Origin: Planctomonas sp. JC2975
GTDB lineage: Bacteria; Actinomycetota; Actinomycetes; Actinomycetales; Microbacteriaceae
DNA: 64,000 nt
Direction: 5' to 3'
Assembly: GCF_012985205.1 (NCBI RefSeq)
Contig: NZ_JABEKS010000001.1
Span: 1-64,000 of the forward strand
The position numbers and the translations under genes are program-made. The notes beneath the pieces were generated by a model. It worked only from the letters and a program-made list of their open reading frames with translations. It did not search any database and was not told the DNA's origin. Below, piece by piece: positions 54,180 to 63,994 of this stretch; position 1 is the stretch's first letter; every line of letters starts with the position of its first letter.

Positions 54180-55856
54180 ATGACTACCTTCTGGCTCTTC
54201 GTCGCTCAGCTCGCGACCGTCGCCCTCATGCTGGCGATCTGCTACCGGCCGCTCGGCGACTTCCTCGCACACACCTTCACCTCCCGCAAAGACCTCAGGG
54301 TGGAACGCGGCATCTATCGGCTGATCGGCGTCGACTCCTCCTCCGAGCAGAGCTGGCAGGTCTACCTGCGCAGTGTGCTCGCGTTCTCGATCGTCGGCGT
54401 GCTGCTGGTCTACCTCATTCAGCGGTTCCAGGCGTGGCTGCCCTATTCGCTGGGACTCCCCGCGGTTCCCGAGGGGCTGTCCTTCAACACCGCCATCTCG
54501 TTCGTCACCAACACAAATTGGCAGTCGTACTCGCCGGAGGCGACGGTCGGCTACACCGTGCAGATGGCGGCGCTCACGGTGCAGAACTTCGTGTCGGCCG
54601 CCGTCGGGCTCGCCGTCGCGATCGCGCTCGTCCGCGGATTCGCCGCACATCGCTCCGGCACGATCGGCAACTTCTGGGTCGACCTGATCCGGGGCATCCT
54701 GCGGATCCTGCTGCCCATCTCGGTCGTCTTCACCATCGTGCTGATCGCCGGAGGCGCGATCGAGAATCTGAACGCCGTGAACACGGTGCACACGCTCGCA
54801 GGCTCCACCCAGAGCATCCCGGGCGGTCCGGCGGCATCGCAGGAGACCATCAAGCTGCTGGGCAACAACGGCGGCGGGTTCTTCAACGCGAACTCGGCCC
54901 ATCCCTTCGAGAACCCGACGGCCTGGACCAACGTCATCGAGGTGTTCCTCATGCTGCTCGTGCCGTTCAGCCTTCCCCGCACACTCGGCCGCATGGTCGG
55001 CGATCGCCGTCAGGGATACGCGGTGCTGGCGGCGATGGCGATCATCTTCGTCGTCTCCATCTCGCTGTTCACGTGGTTCGAGACCTCGACCGGCGGATCC
55101 GCGACGGTCGCCGCCGGCGGTGCGATGGAAGGCAAGGAGCAGAGGTTCGGCATCCTCGGCACCACGCTCTTCGGCACGACGAGCACGCTCACCTCGACCG
55201 GAGCGGTGGATGCCGCGCACGACAGCCTCACCCCGCTCGGCGGCATGATGACGATGCTCAACATGATGACCGGAGAGGTGGCGCCGGGAGGCATCGGTGC
55301 CGGGCTCTACGGGATCCTCGTGATGGCGATCGTCGCGGTGTTCCTCGCCGGGCTCATGGTCGGCCGCACACCGGAATACCTCCACAAGCGCATCGGCAGC
55401 CGCGAGATCAAGCTCGCGAGCCTGTACTTCCTCACCACGCCCACGCTGATCCTGGCGGGAACCGCGCTCAGCTTCGCCGTCCCCGGCGTCGTGCAGTCGG
55501 TGGAGAAGACCACCATCTTCAACCCTGGACAGCACGGGTTCTCGGAGATCCTCTACGCGTTCACCTCGGCCGGCAACAACAACGGATCCGCGTTCGGCGG
55601 CATCTCCGCCAACACGCCGTGGATGAACGCGGCGCTCGCCTCGGTCATGTTCCTCGCCCGCTTCGTGCCGATCGTGTTCGTGCTGGCGCTCGCCGGATCG
55701 CTGGCCGCCCAGGAGAAGTTGCCTGTCACCACCGGAACGTTGCCGACGCATCGACCGATGTTCGTCGGGCTGCTCATCGGAACGATCCTCATCATCACCG
55801 CGCTCACGTACTTCCCCGTCGTTGCGCTCGGACCCCTCGCAGAAGGACTGCACTGA
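54180..55856 (+). CDS. kdpA: KdpA, potassium-binding subunit of Kdp
   Basis: The 558-aa channel-like subunit has multiple TM helices and four selectivity-filter-like repeats. Visible ones include [33 protein letters not shown] and [16 protein letters not shown]. It selects K+ for the P-type ATPase. ATG 54180 is 5 bases after kdpF, and kdpB follows 2 bases after its stop. Confidence 0.97.
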   Translation: MTTFWLFVAQLATVALMLAICYRPLGDFLAHTFTSRKDLRVERGIYRLIGVDSSSEQSWQVYLRSVLAFSIVGVLLVYLIQRFQAWLPYSLGLPAVPEGLSFNTAISFVTNTNWQSYSPEATVGYTVQMAALTVQNFVSAAVGLAVAIALVRGFAAHRSGTIGNFWVDLIRGILRILLPISVVFTIVLIAGGAIENLNAVNTVHTLAGSTQSIPGGPAASQETIKLLGNNGGGFFNANSAHPFENPTAWTNVIEVFLMLLVPFSLPRTLGRMVGDRRQGYAVLAAMAIIFVVSISLFTWFETSTGGSATVAAGGAMEGKEQRFGILGTTLFGTTSTLTSTGAVDAAHDSLTPLGGMMTMLNMMTGEVAPGGIGAGLYGILVMAIVAVFLAGLMVGRTPEYLHKRIGSREIKLASLYFLTTPTLILAGTALSFAVPGVVQSVEKTTIFNPGQHGFSEILYAFTSAGNNNGSAFGGISANTPWMNAALASVMFLARFVPIVFVLALAGSLAAQEKLPVTTGTLPTHRPMFVGLLIGTILIITALTYFPVVALGPLAEGLH

Positions 55857-55858
55857 CC

Positions 55859-58027
55859 ATGACCACCGTTTCTCTCAAGCCCGAAGGCTCCGAGGGCAGA
55901 ACGCCCAGGCGGGGCGAGAAGGCACCGAAGGGCGCGTTCAGCCCCCGGCAGTTGTGGACGAGCCTCCCGGACGCCCTCCGCAAGCTGAGCCCGCGCGAGA
56001 TGTGGCGCAACCCGGTGATGTTCATCGTGGAGGTGGGCGCTGCACTGACCACCCTGCTCGCGATCGCGCAGCCATTCCTCGGCGCTCAGGTGTCTGGCGG
56101 CACCACCACCTCCGTCGCCTTCACGTGGTGGATCGCTGTGTGGCTCTGGCTCACCGTCGTGTTCGCGACGCTGGCCGAGGCCGTTGCCGAGGGCCGTGGC
56201 AAGGCGCAGGCGGCGAGCCTGCGCAAGACGCGAACGACCACAACGGCCAATCGTGTCGTCGACTACGACGAAGCGGATCCCGGAGCGGTGCACGCGGCCA
56301 TCACACAGGTCGCCTCAGCTGACCTGGGACTCGGCGACGTCGTGGTGGTCAGCGCGGGAGAGCTGATCCCTGGCGACGGTGACATCGTGTGGGGCATCGC
56401 ATCCGTCGACGAGTCGGCGATCACCGGCGAGTCCGCTCCCGTCGTGCGCGAGTCCGGTGGCGACCGGAGTGCCGTCACCGGCGGCACTCGCGTGCTCTCC
56501 GACCGCATCGCGGTGCGTATCACGTCGAGACCGGGGGAGACCTTCGTCGACCGTATGATCCGTCTCGTTGAGGGTGCAGCCAGGCAGAAGACCCCCAACG
56601 AGATCGCTCTCAACATCCTGCTGGCCGGCCTGACGATCATCTTCGTGGTCGTGATCCTCGCGCTGGGACCCGTTGCCGGGTTCGCGGATGCCGCACCCAC
56701 CATCACCGTGCTCGTCGCGCTGCTCGTGTGCCTCATCCCGACGACGATCGGTGCGCTTCTGTCGGCCATCGGCATCGCGGGCATGGACCGCCTCGTGCAG
56801 CGCAACGTGCTGGCCATGTCCGGCCGTGCAGTCGAGGCGGCGGGCGACGTCAACACGCTGCTGCTCGACAAGACCGGCACGATCACGTACGGCAACCGTC
56901 AGGCCAGTGAGTTCCTGCCGGTGAACGGCACGGAGCTGAACGAGCTCGTGGACGCCGCCGCCATGGCATCCCTGAGCGATCCGACGCCCGAGGGCTCGTC
57001 CGTGATCACGCTGGCGAAGGACATCGGACGGATCCCGCCGGCATCCGTGCCGGGTGACGTCGTGCCGTTCACCGCGCAGACGCGCATGAGTGGCGTCGAC
57101 CTCAACGACGGATCGCAGATCCGCAAGGGTGCCGCCAGCGCGGTGCTGGCCTGGGCTCAGCAGAATGCCTCCGCCACGGATCCGGTCGCGCCGGCCGTCG
57201 TCGCGGAACTCGACCAGGTCGTCGAACGGATCTCGCAGTCCGGCGGCACGCCGTTGGCGGTGGCGACCCGCGACGCCGACGGGACCACGCGCATCCTTGG
57301 CGTGATCCACCTGAAGGATGTCGTCAAGACCGGCCTCGTCGAGCGGTTCGCCGACATGCGGCGCATGGGCATCCGCACCGTCATGGTCACCGGCGACAAC
57401 CCGCTCACCGCGAAGGCCATCGCCGAAGAAGCCGGCGTCGACGACTTCCTCGCAGAGGCGACCCCTGAGGACAAGCTCGCGCTCATCAGGCGCGAGCAGG
57501 AGGGCGGCAAGCTCGTCGCGATGACCGGAGACGGCACGAACGACGCGCCCGCGCTGGCTCAGGCCGATGTCGGCGTCGCGATGAACACGGGAACGTCGGC
57601 CGCGAAGGAGGCCGGCAACATGGTCGATCTCGACTCTGATCCGACCAAGCTCATCGACATCGTCTCGATCGGCAAGCAGCTGCTCATCACACGCGGTGCA
57701 CTGACCACGTTCTCGATCGCCAATGACGTCGCGAAGTACTTCGCGATCATCCCGGCCATGTTCGTCGGCGTGTTCCCCGGGCTGCAGGCGCTGAACATCA
57801 TGCAGCTGCACTCGCCGTCGTCCGCGATCCTCTCCGCCGTCATCTTCAACGCGATCATCATCGTGATCCTGATCCCGCTCGCTCTGCGCGGTGTGCGCTA
57901 CCGGCCGTCGTCGGCGTCGAGCCTGCTCGGTCGCAACCTGCTCGTGTACGGCATCGGCGGCATCATCGCCCCGTTCATCGGCATCAAGCTCATCGATCTC
58001 CTGGTGGCGCTGATCCCCGGATTCTGA
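55859..58027 (+). CDS. kdpB: KdpB, P-type K+-transporting ATPase
   Basis: The 722-aa catalytic subunit has the phosphorylation motif DKTGT (Asp337), the actuator motif TGES (AITGESAP), the hinge [11 protein letters not shown] and [11 protein letters not shown]. About seven TM segments are present. An N-terminal 50-residue basic extension precedes the first helix. It hydrolyses ATP to drive K+ uptake through KdpA. Confidence 0.97.
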   Translation: MTTVSLKPEGSEGRTPRRGEKAPKGAFSPRQLWTSLPDALRKLSPREMWRNPVMFIVEVGAALTTLLAIAQPFLGAQVSGGTTTSVAFTWWIAVWLWLTVVFATLAEAVAEGRGKAQAASLRKTRTTTTANRVVDYDEADPGAVHAAITQVASADLGLGDVVVVSAGELIPGDGDIVWGIASVDESAITGESAPVVRESGGDRSAVTGGTRVLSDRIAVRITSRPGETFVDRMIRLVEGAARQKTPNEIALNILLAGLTIIFVVVILALGPVAGFADAAPTITVLVALLVCLIPTTIGALLSAIGIAGMDRLVQRNVLAMSGRAVEAAGDVNTLLLDKTGTITYGNRQASEFLPVNGTELNELVDAAAMASLSDPTPEGSSVITLAKDIGRIPPASVPGDVVPFTAQTRMSGVDLNDGSQIRKGAASAVLAWAQQNASATDPVAPAVVAELDQVVERISQSGGTPLAVATRDADGTTRILGVIHLKDVVKTGLVERFADMRRMGIRTVMVTGDNPLTAKAIAEEAGVDDFLAEATPEDKLALIRREQEGGKLVAMTGDGTNDAPALAQADVGVAMNTGTSAAKEAGNMVDLDSDPTKLIDIVSIGKQLLITRGALTTFSIANDVAKYFAIIPAMFVGVFPGLQALNIMQLHSPSSAILSAVIFNAIIIVILIPLALRGVRYRPSSASSLLGRNLLVYGIGGIIAPFIGIKLIDLLVALIPGF

Positions 58028-58121
58028 CCAGGAAGACGCTCGAGGCCGGCATATGCCGCTCGCGACATGTGCCGGCCGACCATTCGTGACAGACCTTGCA
58101 AGAAGAGAAGAGAAACAGCAG

Positions 58122-58748
58122 ATGAGTCCCACACTCCGGGGAACCGGCAGGCAGTACTGGGTCGCCGTGCGCGCCATGATCGTGCTGACCGCCCTGCTCG
58201 GCGTCGTCTACCCGTTGGTGATGACCGGCATCGGGCAGCTGACGATGCCCGCACAGGCGAACGGATCCCTGATCACCTCGAACGGAGCGACGGTCGGCTC
58301 CAGCCTGATCGGCCAATCCTTCACCGACAAGAAGGGCAAGCCGCTGCCGCAATGGTTCCAGTCGCGCCCGTCCGCGGCCGGTGACGGATACGACGCCAAC
58401 GCCTCCAGTCCGAGCAACCTCGGCCCGAACAATCCCGACCTGACGAAGGCTGTTCGGGAGCGCAAGGCGACGATCGAGAAGGTCGACTCTGTGGACGCCG
58501 CGAGCATCCCGCCCGACGCTCTCACGGCATCCGGGTCCGGCCTCGACCCGCACATCTCTCCCGCGTACGCCCTGCTTCAGGTCGACGCTGTCGCGAACGC
58601 GCGAGGGATCTCCGCCTCCAAGGTCGAAGCGCTCGTGAAGTCTATGATTCAGGGGCGAGACCTCGGATATCTGGGCGAGCCGACGGTGAACGTTCTGCAG
58701 CTCAACCTGGCGCTGTCGAAGATGGATCCCGAGGGAGACAAGGGTTAG
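58122..58748 (+). CDS. kdpC: KdpC, K+-transporting ATPase chaperone subunit
   Basis: The 208-aa protein has one N-terminal TM helix (YWVAVRAMIVLTALLGVVYPLVMTGI) and the KdpC soluble domain (GSSLIGQSFT, FQSRPSAAG, DPHISPAYALLQ). It stabilises ATP binding by KdpB. ATG 58122 begins the conserved region. The 94-base gap after kdpB is unusually long for this operon and contains no obvious hairpin. Confidence 0.95.
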   Translation: MSPTLRGTGRQYWVAVRAMIVLTALLGVVYPLVMTGIGQLTMPAQANGSLITSNGATVGSSLIGQSFTDKKGKPLPQWFQSRPSAAGDGYDANASSPSNLGPNNPDLTKAVRERKATIEKVDSVDAASIPPDALTASGSGLDPHISPAYALLQVDAVANARGISASKVEALVKSMIQGRDLGYLGEPTVNVLQLNLALSKMDPEGDKG

Positions 58749-58756
58749 CGCGGAGC

Positions 58757-61333
58757 ATGGCCAGAGGCAGATTGCGGGTGCTGCTCGGCGCAGCGCCGGG
58801 CGTCGGCAAGACGTACGCGATGCTCGAAGAGGGCAAGCGTCTGGCTGAGACCGGCAAGGACGTGGTGGTGGCGGTCGTGGAGACCCACGGCCGCGACGCC
58901 ACGGCGGCGATGCTCGACGGCCTGGAGGTGGTGCCCCGCCGCGCCGTGGTCTACCGCGGGGTCGAGCTGTCGGAGCTCGACGTCGAGGCGGTGCTGGCCC
59001 GCAAGCCCGACGTCGCGCTCGTCGACGAGCTCGCCCACACGAACGCACCGGGCGGTCGTCACGGCAAGCGGTGGGAAGACGTTCAAGACCTGCTGGATGC
59101 CGGCATCACCGTGATCTCCACGGTCAACATCCAGCACATCGAGTCCCTCAACGACGTGGTCGAGCAGATCACCGGCATCGGCCAGCAGGAGACCATTCCG
59201 GATGCCGTGCTCCGCTCCGCCGACCAGGTCGAGGTGATCGACCTGGCGCCGCAGGCACTTCGCGACCGCCTCGCCGAGGGGCTGGTGTATCCGGCGGCGC
59301 GGGTGGATGCCGCCCTCTCGAACTACTTCCGGCTCGGCAACCTCACCGCGTTGCGGGAACTGGCGTTGCTGTGGCTCGCCGACGAGGTGGACAGCGCCCT
59401 GCAGACCTACCGGCGAGAGCACGGCATCGACAGCAAGTGGGAGGCGCGGGAGCGGGTCGTCGTCGCTCTCACCGGCGGACCGGAGGGTGAGACCTTGCTG
59501 CGGAGGGGCGCGCGGATCGCGGCGCGTTCCAGCGGTGGCGAGCTCCTGGCAGTGCACGTGGTCAGCGACGACGGGCTGCGGGAGCGGCATCCGGGAGCGC
59601 TGGCGGCACAGCGTTCGCTCGTGGAGACGCTGGGCGGCGCCTATCACGAGATCGTCGGATCCGACATCCCGGTCGCGCTCGTCGACTTCGCGAAAGCGGT
59701 CAACGCGACGCAGCTCGTGATCGGCGTCTCCAGGCGGTCGAGGCTTCTGGCCTTCCTCACCGGGCCCGGCATCGGATCGACGGTGATCCGCGCGTCAGGC
59801 GACATCGACGTGCACATCGTGTCGCATGCGGCCGCGGGCAGCCATCAGCTCGTTCTGCCGCGGGCGCGCGGTGCGCTGAGCGCGCGCAGGAGGGTGTACG
59901 GATTCCTGCTCGCATTGATCGGCGGGCCGCTGCTCAGCTACCTGCTGTGGCTGTTCCGCAGCCCTGAGGCACTCACCAGCGACGTCCTCGCATTCCAGCT
60001 GCTGGTCATCGTGGTCGCGTTGGTCGGCGGCATCTGGCCGGCGTTGTTCGCAGCCGTGCTGTCCGGCCTCACGCTCGACTTCCTGTTCGTCGCGCCCGTC
60101 TACACGATCACGATCGCCCAACCCGTGCACCTGCTCGCGCTCCTCCTGTACGTGCTCGGAGCGGTCCTCGTGAGCTTCGTCGTCGACCAGGCGGCGAGGC
60201 GCTCGCGCGCCGCCCAGCGGTCGGCCGCCGAATCCGACGTGCTGGCCACTGTCGCCGGCGGCGTCATCCGCGGCGAGGATGCCGTGGGCGCTCTGGTGCA
60301 GCGCACGAGGGAGGCCTTCGGCCTGAGCCGCGTGCGGTTGCTGGCGGCCGACGGCACTGTGGTGTCCGATGAGGGCGGATCCGGTGCTGGGGACGTCCGC
60401 ACCCGGGAGCGGGTGGGGGAGCGCGGAACGCTCGAGCTCTTCGGGGCGGAGCTGACGGCATCCGACCGGCGCGTGCTGTCCGTGATCCTGACGCAGCTGG
60501 ATGCTGCGCTCGAGCATCGCGAGCTCAGCGACACGGCGAGCGAGCTGCGACCCCTGGCGGAGACCGACCGGGTGCGATCGGCCCTCCTCGCAGCGGTGGG
60601 GCACGATCTGCGGCGCCCGCTCGCCGCAGCGACCGCGGCCGTGACGAGTCTGCGATCGCCTCACGTGACGCTGTCCAACAGCGACCGGGATGCGCTGCTC
60701 GACACGGCGGCCGACAGCCTTGCCGGACTCGACGCGCTCGTCACCAACCTGCTCGACGTCACCAGGGTGCAGGCCGGTGTGCTGGCGGTGTCACTGCGCC
60801 GCGTCGACATCGAGGATCTGCTCCCGCCGGCCCTGGAGGAGCTCTCCGCGCCGCCGGGAAGCGTCGACCTCGACGTGCCGGACGGCACCCCGCCCGTGAT
60901 GGCCGACCCCGTGCTGCTGCAGCGCGTGCTCGTCAACCTGCTCGCGAACGCTCTGCGTTACTCGCCGCGCGGCACACCGCCAAGGCTCGGCGTGAGCGTC
61001 TTCGGCGACGAGGTGCAGGTTCGGGTGGCGGATGCCGGAGCCGGCGTCCCGGACGACCGCAAGGACGCCATCTTCCAGCCGTTCCAGCGCGAGGGCGACA
61101 CCGACAACTCGACCGGGATCGGTCTGGGCCTGGCGCTCTCCAAGGGATTCGTCGAGGGAATGGGCGGCAGCCTCACACCGGAGGACACCCCGGGCGGCGG
61201 CCTCACGATGGTGGTGGCACTTCCTCTCTTCTTCCACCGCGGACGGTCGCATGTCGCGCCTCCTGATGCACAGACCCGAGACGAACAGAGCGGCCGTGTT
61301 CCGAGCGGCGACGAACCGAAGGGGGAGCGATGA
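58757..61333 (+). CDS. kdpD: KdpD, osmosensitive K+ sensor histidine kinase
   Basis: The 858-aa kinase has an N-terminal KdpD domain with Walker A GAAPGVGKTYAM and DELAHTNAPG, then a universal-stress-like domain (~225-370). Four TM helices (~385-490) and a GAF-like region follow. The H-box GHDLRRPL has phospho-acceptor His616, and the HATPase domain has NLLANALRYSP and GLGLALSKGF. It senses low K+/turgor and phosphorylates KdpE. The start is 8 bases after kdpC; the stop overlaps kdpE. Confidence 0.96.
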   Translation: MARGRLRVLLGAAPGVGKTYAMLEEGKRLAETGKDVVVAVVETHGRDATAAMLDGLEVVPRRAVVYRGVELSELDVEAVLARKPDVALVDELAHTNAPGGRHGKRWEDVQDLLDAGITVISTVNIQHIESLNDVVEQITGIGQQETIPDAVLRSADQVEVIDLAPQALRDRLAEGLVYPAARVDAALSNYFRLGNLTALRELALLWLADEVDSALQTYRREHGIDSKWEARERVVVALTGGPEGETLLRRGARIAARSSGGELLAVHVVSDDGLRERHPGALAAQRSLVETLGGAYHEIVGSDIPVALVDFAKAVNATQLVIGVSRRSRLLAFLTGPGIGSTVIRASGDIDVHIVSHAAAGSHQLVLPRARGALSARRRVYGFLLALIGGPLLSYLLWLFRSPEALTSDVLAFQLLVIVVALVGGIWPALFAAVLSGLTLDFLFVAPVYTITIAQPVHLLALLLYVLGAVLVSFVVDQAARRSRAAQRSAAESDVLATVAGGVIRGEDAVGALVQRTREAFGLSRVRLLAADGTVVSDEGGSGAGDVRTRERVGERGTLELFGAELTASDRRVLSVILTQLDAALEHRELSDTASELRPLAETDRVRSALLAAVGHDLRRPLAAATAAVTSLRSPHVTLSNSDRDALLDTAADSLAGLDALVTNLLDVTRVQAGVLAVSLRRVDIEDLLPPALEELSAPPGSVDLDVPDGTPPVMADPVLLQRVLVNLLANALRYSPRGTPPRLGVSVFGDEVQVRVADAGAGVPDDRKDAIFQPFQREGDTDNSTGIGLGLALSKGFVEGMGGSLTPEDTPGGGLTMVVALPLFFHRGRSHVAPPDAQTRDEQSGRVPSGDEPKGER

Positions 61334-62016
61334 AGATCGTCGTCGCCGACGATGACCGGCAGATCCTCGGCGCCCTGCGCATCATCCTCACAGCGCGCGG
61401 ATACGACGTTGTGGTGGCGTCCGACGGCAAGCAGGCCCTCGACAGGGTGATCGACGACCATCCGGACCTGGTCGTCCTCGACCTCGGGATGCCGGGCCTC
61501 GACGGCCTCGCCGTCATCGAGGCGGTCCGCGGGTGGAGCTCCGTCCCGATCCTCGTCATCTCGGGCCGAACGGACTCGGCGGAGAAGGTGGAGGCGCTCG
61601 ATCGGGGCGCAGACGACTACGTCACGAAGCCCTTCGCCACGGACGAACTGCTGGCGCGCATCCGTGCCCTCGTGAGACGGACTCCGGCAGCGGATGACGA
61701 ACCGAAGGTCGGATTCGGCGACGTCGTGGTCGACCTCGGGGCGCGCAGGGTCACGCGGGACGGGCATCCGGTGCGGCTCACCCCCACGGAGTGGCAGATC
61801 CTGTCGCTGCTCGTGCGCAACCCGGATCGCCTGGTCACGCGCGAGGGGATCCTGACGGAGGTGTGGGGTCCGCACCACACGAGCGACTCCGGATACCTCC
61901 GGCTCTACCTCGCGCAACTGCGCAAGAAGCTCGAACCCGAGCCGTCGCATCCGCGGTTCCTCATCACCGAGGCGGGGATGGGCTACCGGTTCGTGCCCGA
62001 GGGGCAGGACGACTAG
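61330..62016 (+). CDS. kdpE: KdpE, response regulator of the kdp operon
   Basis: The 228-aa OmpR-type regulator has a receiver domain with acidic pocket ADDDR and phospho-acceptor Asp51 (VVLDLGMPG), Lys in YVTKPFATDELLAR, and a C-terminal winged helix (TPTEWQILSLLVRNPDRLVTREGIL...YLRLYLAQLRKKLE). It activates kdp transcription under K+ limitation. ATG 61330 overlaps the kdpD stop (ATGA). Confidence 0.96.
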   Translation: MKIVVADDDRQILGALRIILTARGYDVVVASDGKQALDRVIDDHPDLVVLDLGMPGLDGLAVIEAVRGWSSVPILVISGRTDSAEKVEALDRGADDYVTKPFATDELLARIRALVRRTPAADDEPKVGFGDVVVDLGARRVTRDGHPVRLTPTEWQILSLLVRNPDRLVTREGILTEVWGPHHTSDSGYLRLYLAQLRKKLEPEPSHPRFLITEAGMGYRFVPEGQDD

Positions 62017-62018
62017 CT

Positions 62019-62038
62019 CCGGCCGACGAGATGGCCGG
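62019..62038 (+). terminator. Weak hairpin after kdpE
   Basis: CCGGCC (62019-62024) and GGCCGG (62033-62038) form a 6-bp stem 2 bases after the kdpE stop. There is no U-tract. It may be the operon terminator. Confidence 0.35.
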
Positions 62039-62146
62039 TGGAGCGCGGCCGGATCCGTCGCATGCCGCGCCCGCACGTCGCGGCATCCGGGTTCGGCTCG
62101 TACTCTGGAGGGGTTGGTGACCGACTTCGACCCGGGAAGGGACGCC

Positions 62147-62476
62147 ATGACCACGCAGGACCCCGCCGGCGGCACGAGCCGCTCTGGTGAGAGGTCGCGG
62201 GCAGCGGCATCCCGCACAGTCGCGAAGGCGCCGATGACGCTCGACGAGGCGATCAGGATCGAGCAGCAGTTGGAGCGCGGATCGCTGGACCTCTCGCTGC
62301 CCGGCACGGGCGAGATCGTGGCTGAGGCGCACCGCGTGCGGTTGAAGGCGGAGCTGTGGGGCGCCGATCGCGCCGACGACCGGCGCCGACAGGCCAAGGG
62401 GACCGTGGTCGTGGTCTGCGCCTTCATCGTCATCACGGTCGTCGGCCTCGTCGCCTGCCTCGCCGTCACGATCTGA
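62147..62476 (+). CDS. Small tail-anchored membrane protein, hypothetical
   Basis: The 109-aa protein has a soluble N-terminal ~80 residues (MTLDEAIRIEQQLERGSLDL, AEAHRVRLKAELWGADRADD) and a C-terminal TM helix (VVVVCAFIVITVVGLVACLAV). ATG 62147 follows GGGAAGGG. It lies 130 bases after kdpE on the same strand. No known family is recognised. Confidence 0.75.
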   Translation: MTTQDPAGGTSRSGERSRAAASRTVAKAPMTLDEAIRIEQQLERGSLDLSLPGTGEIVAEAHRVRLKAELWGADRADDRRRQAKGTVVVVCAFIVITVVGLVACLAVTI

Positions 62477-62495
62477 TCGTGCGCTCACGCGCCAT

Positions 62496-62583
62496 GCGCG
62501 CGAGCGTGCCAGTTCCTGCGCGCGAGCGTGCCCGTTCCTGCGCGCGAGCGTGCCCGTTCCTGCGCGCGAGAGTGCCCGTTTCT
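62496..62583. repeat. Four tandem 22-bp repeats
   Basis: Units start at 62496, 62518, 62540 and 62562 with consensus GCGCGCGAGCGTGCCCGTTC plus CT. Units 2 and 3 are identical. Unit 1 has one change, and unit 4 has changed near its end (GAGAG, TTTCT). They lie between converging genes (small membrane protein and MarR). Bases 62584-62651 continue with degenerate GAGCG/GCGCAC-like sequence. Confidence 0.9.
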
Positions 62584-62651
62584 TCGCTCGGGCGCACGCT
62601 TCTCGGCACGAGCGCACACGATGTCCGCCGCCATCGACACGACCGGTCGGT

Positions 62652-63164
62652 TCAGTCCGCCTCGGAGAACTCCGCGGCGGCGCGCCGACCGGCGTCCGCG
62701 GTGCGCTGCAAGAAGCCGGAGATGAGCTCGAGCTCGGCTGGGGAGTAGGCGTCGCAGACGGCATCCAGCTGGGAGTTCATGCCGTCGTAGTGCTGGAACA
62801 CCTCGCCGATCGTTTCGCGACGCACCGAGATGACGACGGCCCTGCGGTCGTCGGCGGCACGTTCGCGTTGGATCCAGCCACCCTTCTCGAGGCGGTCGAT
62901 GACACCCGTCATCGTCGCCGGATGCACTCCGGCCCGTCGTGCGAGGGCGCTCGGGCTGGCCGGACCGTGCTGCGCGAGGAAGTCGAGGCAGTCGAGGTCC
63001 ACATCGCGCAGTTCCACCTGCGCCGAGACGTGGTGCGAGAGCAGTGCGATCTGGTTGTTCGCATCGCGGAAGCGCCGCTTGAGCTCGCCGGTGAGCCGTC
63101 TGCGCGTGCGTGCGTCGCTCTTCGGCGCGTCGTCCTTCTCGCCCATAGCTATTCTCGTTTCCAT
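62652..63164 (-). CDS. MarR family transcriptional regulator
   Basis: The 170-aa protein has a MarR winged helix: DLDCLDFLAQHGPASPSALARRAGVHPATMTGVIDRL, then GGWIQRERAADDRRAVV as the wing. MarR proteins are often repressors released by phenolic or other small ligands. ATG 63164 is used; ATG 63146 is the alternative. It is divergent from the NAD(P)-binding gene, which it probably regulates. Confidence 0.92.
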   Translation of the reverse strand: METRIAMGEKDDAPKSDARTRRRLTGELKRRFRDANNQIALLSHHVSAQVELRDVDLDCLDFLAQHGPASPSALARRAGVHPATMTGVIDRLEKGGWIQRERAADDRRAVVISVRRETIGEVFQHYDGMNSQLDAVCDAYSPAELELISGFLQRTADAGRRAAAEFSEAD

Positions 63165-63190
63165 ATAGTACGGTTTCCATAATATCGGAA
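63161..63190. promoter_or_regulatory. Divergent promoter/operator region of the MarR-NAD(P)-binding gene pair
   Basis: The 47-base gap is AT-richer than its surroundings. It holds two similar boxes, CCATATAGTACGG (63161-63173) and CCATAATATCGG (63177-63188), in direct orientation. CATAAT/TATTAT-like -10 elements are inside them. The MarR protein is the likely binder. Confidence 0.5.
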
Positions 63191-63211
63191 TTCGGTGACA
63201 AGGAGAATCTA

Positions 63212-63994
63212 GTGAACATCGTGGTTTTCGGTGCCAACGGCCCGACGGGTCGGCTGGTCGTCCGCCTCGCGCTCGAGCGGGGCCACGCCGTCACGGCTGT
63301 CACGCGCAACCCGGGGTTCTTCCCGTTCGGCGACGCACGGCTTCGCGTCGTAGCGGGGGATGTGCTGGAGCCGGAGACGATCCGTCCGCTGCTCGCCGGC
63401 CAGGATGCCGTCCTCTCAGCGCTCGGCGTTCCCTACAGCAAGGAGGAGATCGCGACCTACTCGAGCGGCGGACGCTCGATGATCGACGCCATGCATGAGC
63501 ACGGCGTCCGTCGCCTCGTCTGCGTCAGCTCCAGCGCTGTCGACCTCGCAGCCGGCCCGCACGGAGGGTTCTTCTTCGAGCGAGTCCTGCAGCCGTTCGT
63601 GACCAACGTGCTCGGCAAGACGCTGTACGACGACATGAAGCGCATGGAGCGCATCGTCGTCGCCAGCGACATCGACTGGACAGTGATGCGTCCGTCCGGC
63701 CTCTTCGACGCCGACGCGGTGAGCGACTACAGGGCCGCCGAACGGTACGTGCCGCAGAAATTCACCTCGCGCATCGACCTTGCGGATGCCATGGTGCGGC
63801 AGCTCGACGACCGCGGCTTCGTGCGCACCACCGTCGCAGTCGGCACCGTGGCAGGCACGCCTTCGGTGGCGCAGCTGATGATGCGCGAGGCGTTCAAGCG
63901 TCCGCCGCGACCCGCGGAGCCGGGTGCCCCCGCTGTCGAGTCGCGGGGCGGCGCGGCCTCCCGTTCGGCGACCGGCAAGGAGGCGACGGAATGA
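63212..63994 (+). CDS. NAD(P)-binding atypical SDR (NmrA/SDR_a5-like)
   Basis: The 260-aa protein starts MNIVVFGANGPTGRLVVRLAL with the GxxGxxG dinucleotide site and shows GDVLEPETIRPLLAGQDAVLS and WTVMRPSGLF. This is an atypical short-chain dehydrogenase of the NAD(P)H-binding class, often linked to MarR/HxlR regulators and redox stress. AAGGAGA precedes GTG 63212. The C-terminal ~35 residues are disordered. Substrate unknown. Confidence 0.9.
   Translation: MNIVVFGANGPTGRLVVRLALERGHAVTAVTRNPGFFPFGDARLRVVAGDVLEPETIRPLLAGQDAVLSALGVPYSKEEIATYSSGGRSMIDAMHEHGVRRLVCVSSSAVDLAAGPHGGFFFERVLQPFVTNVLGKTLYDDMKRMERIVVASDIDWTVMRPSGLFDADAVSDYRAAERYVPQKFTSRIDLADAMVRQLDDRGFVRTTVAVGTVAGTPSVAQLMMREAFKRPPRPAEPGAPAVESRGGAASRSATGKEATE

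Noticed and set aside
53262-55853. An 863-codon - strand frame across kdpA
   Set aside because: Only the distal ~153 codons (SRPBCC) are real; the upstream part is antisense to kdpA.
62485-63309. A - strand frame extending through the 22-bp repeats and MarR
   Set aside because: It is out of frame with the MarR domain and derives from the repeat composition.
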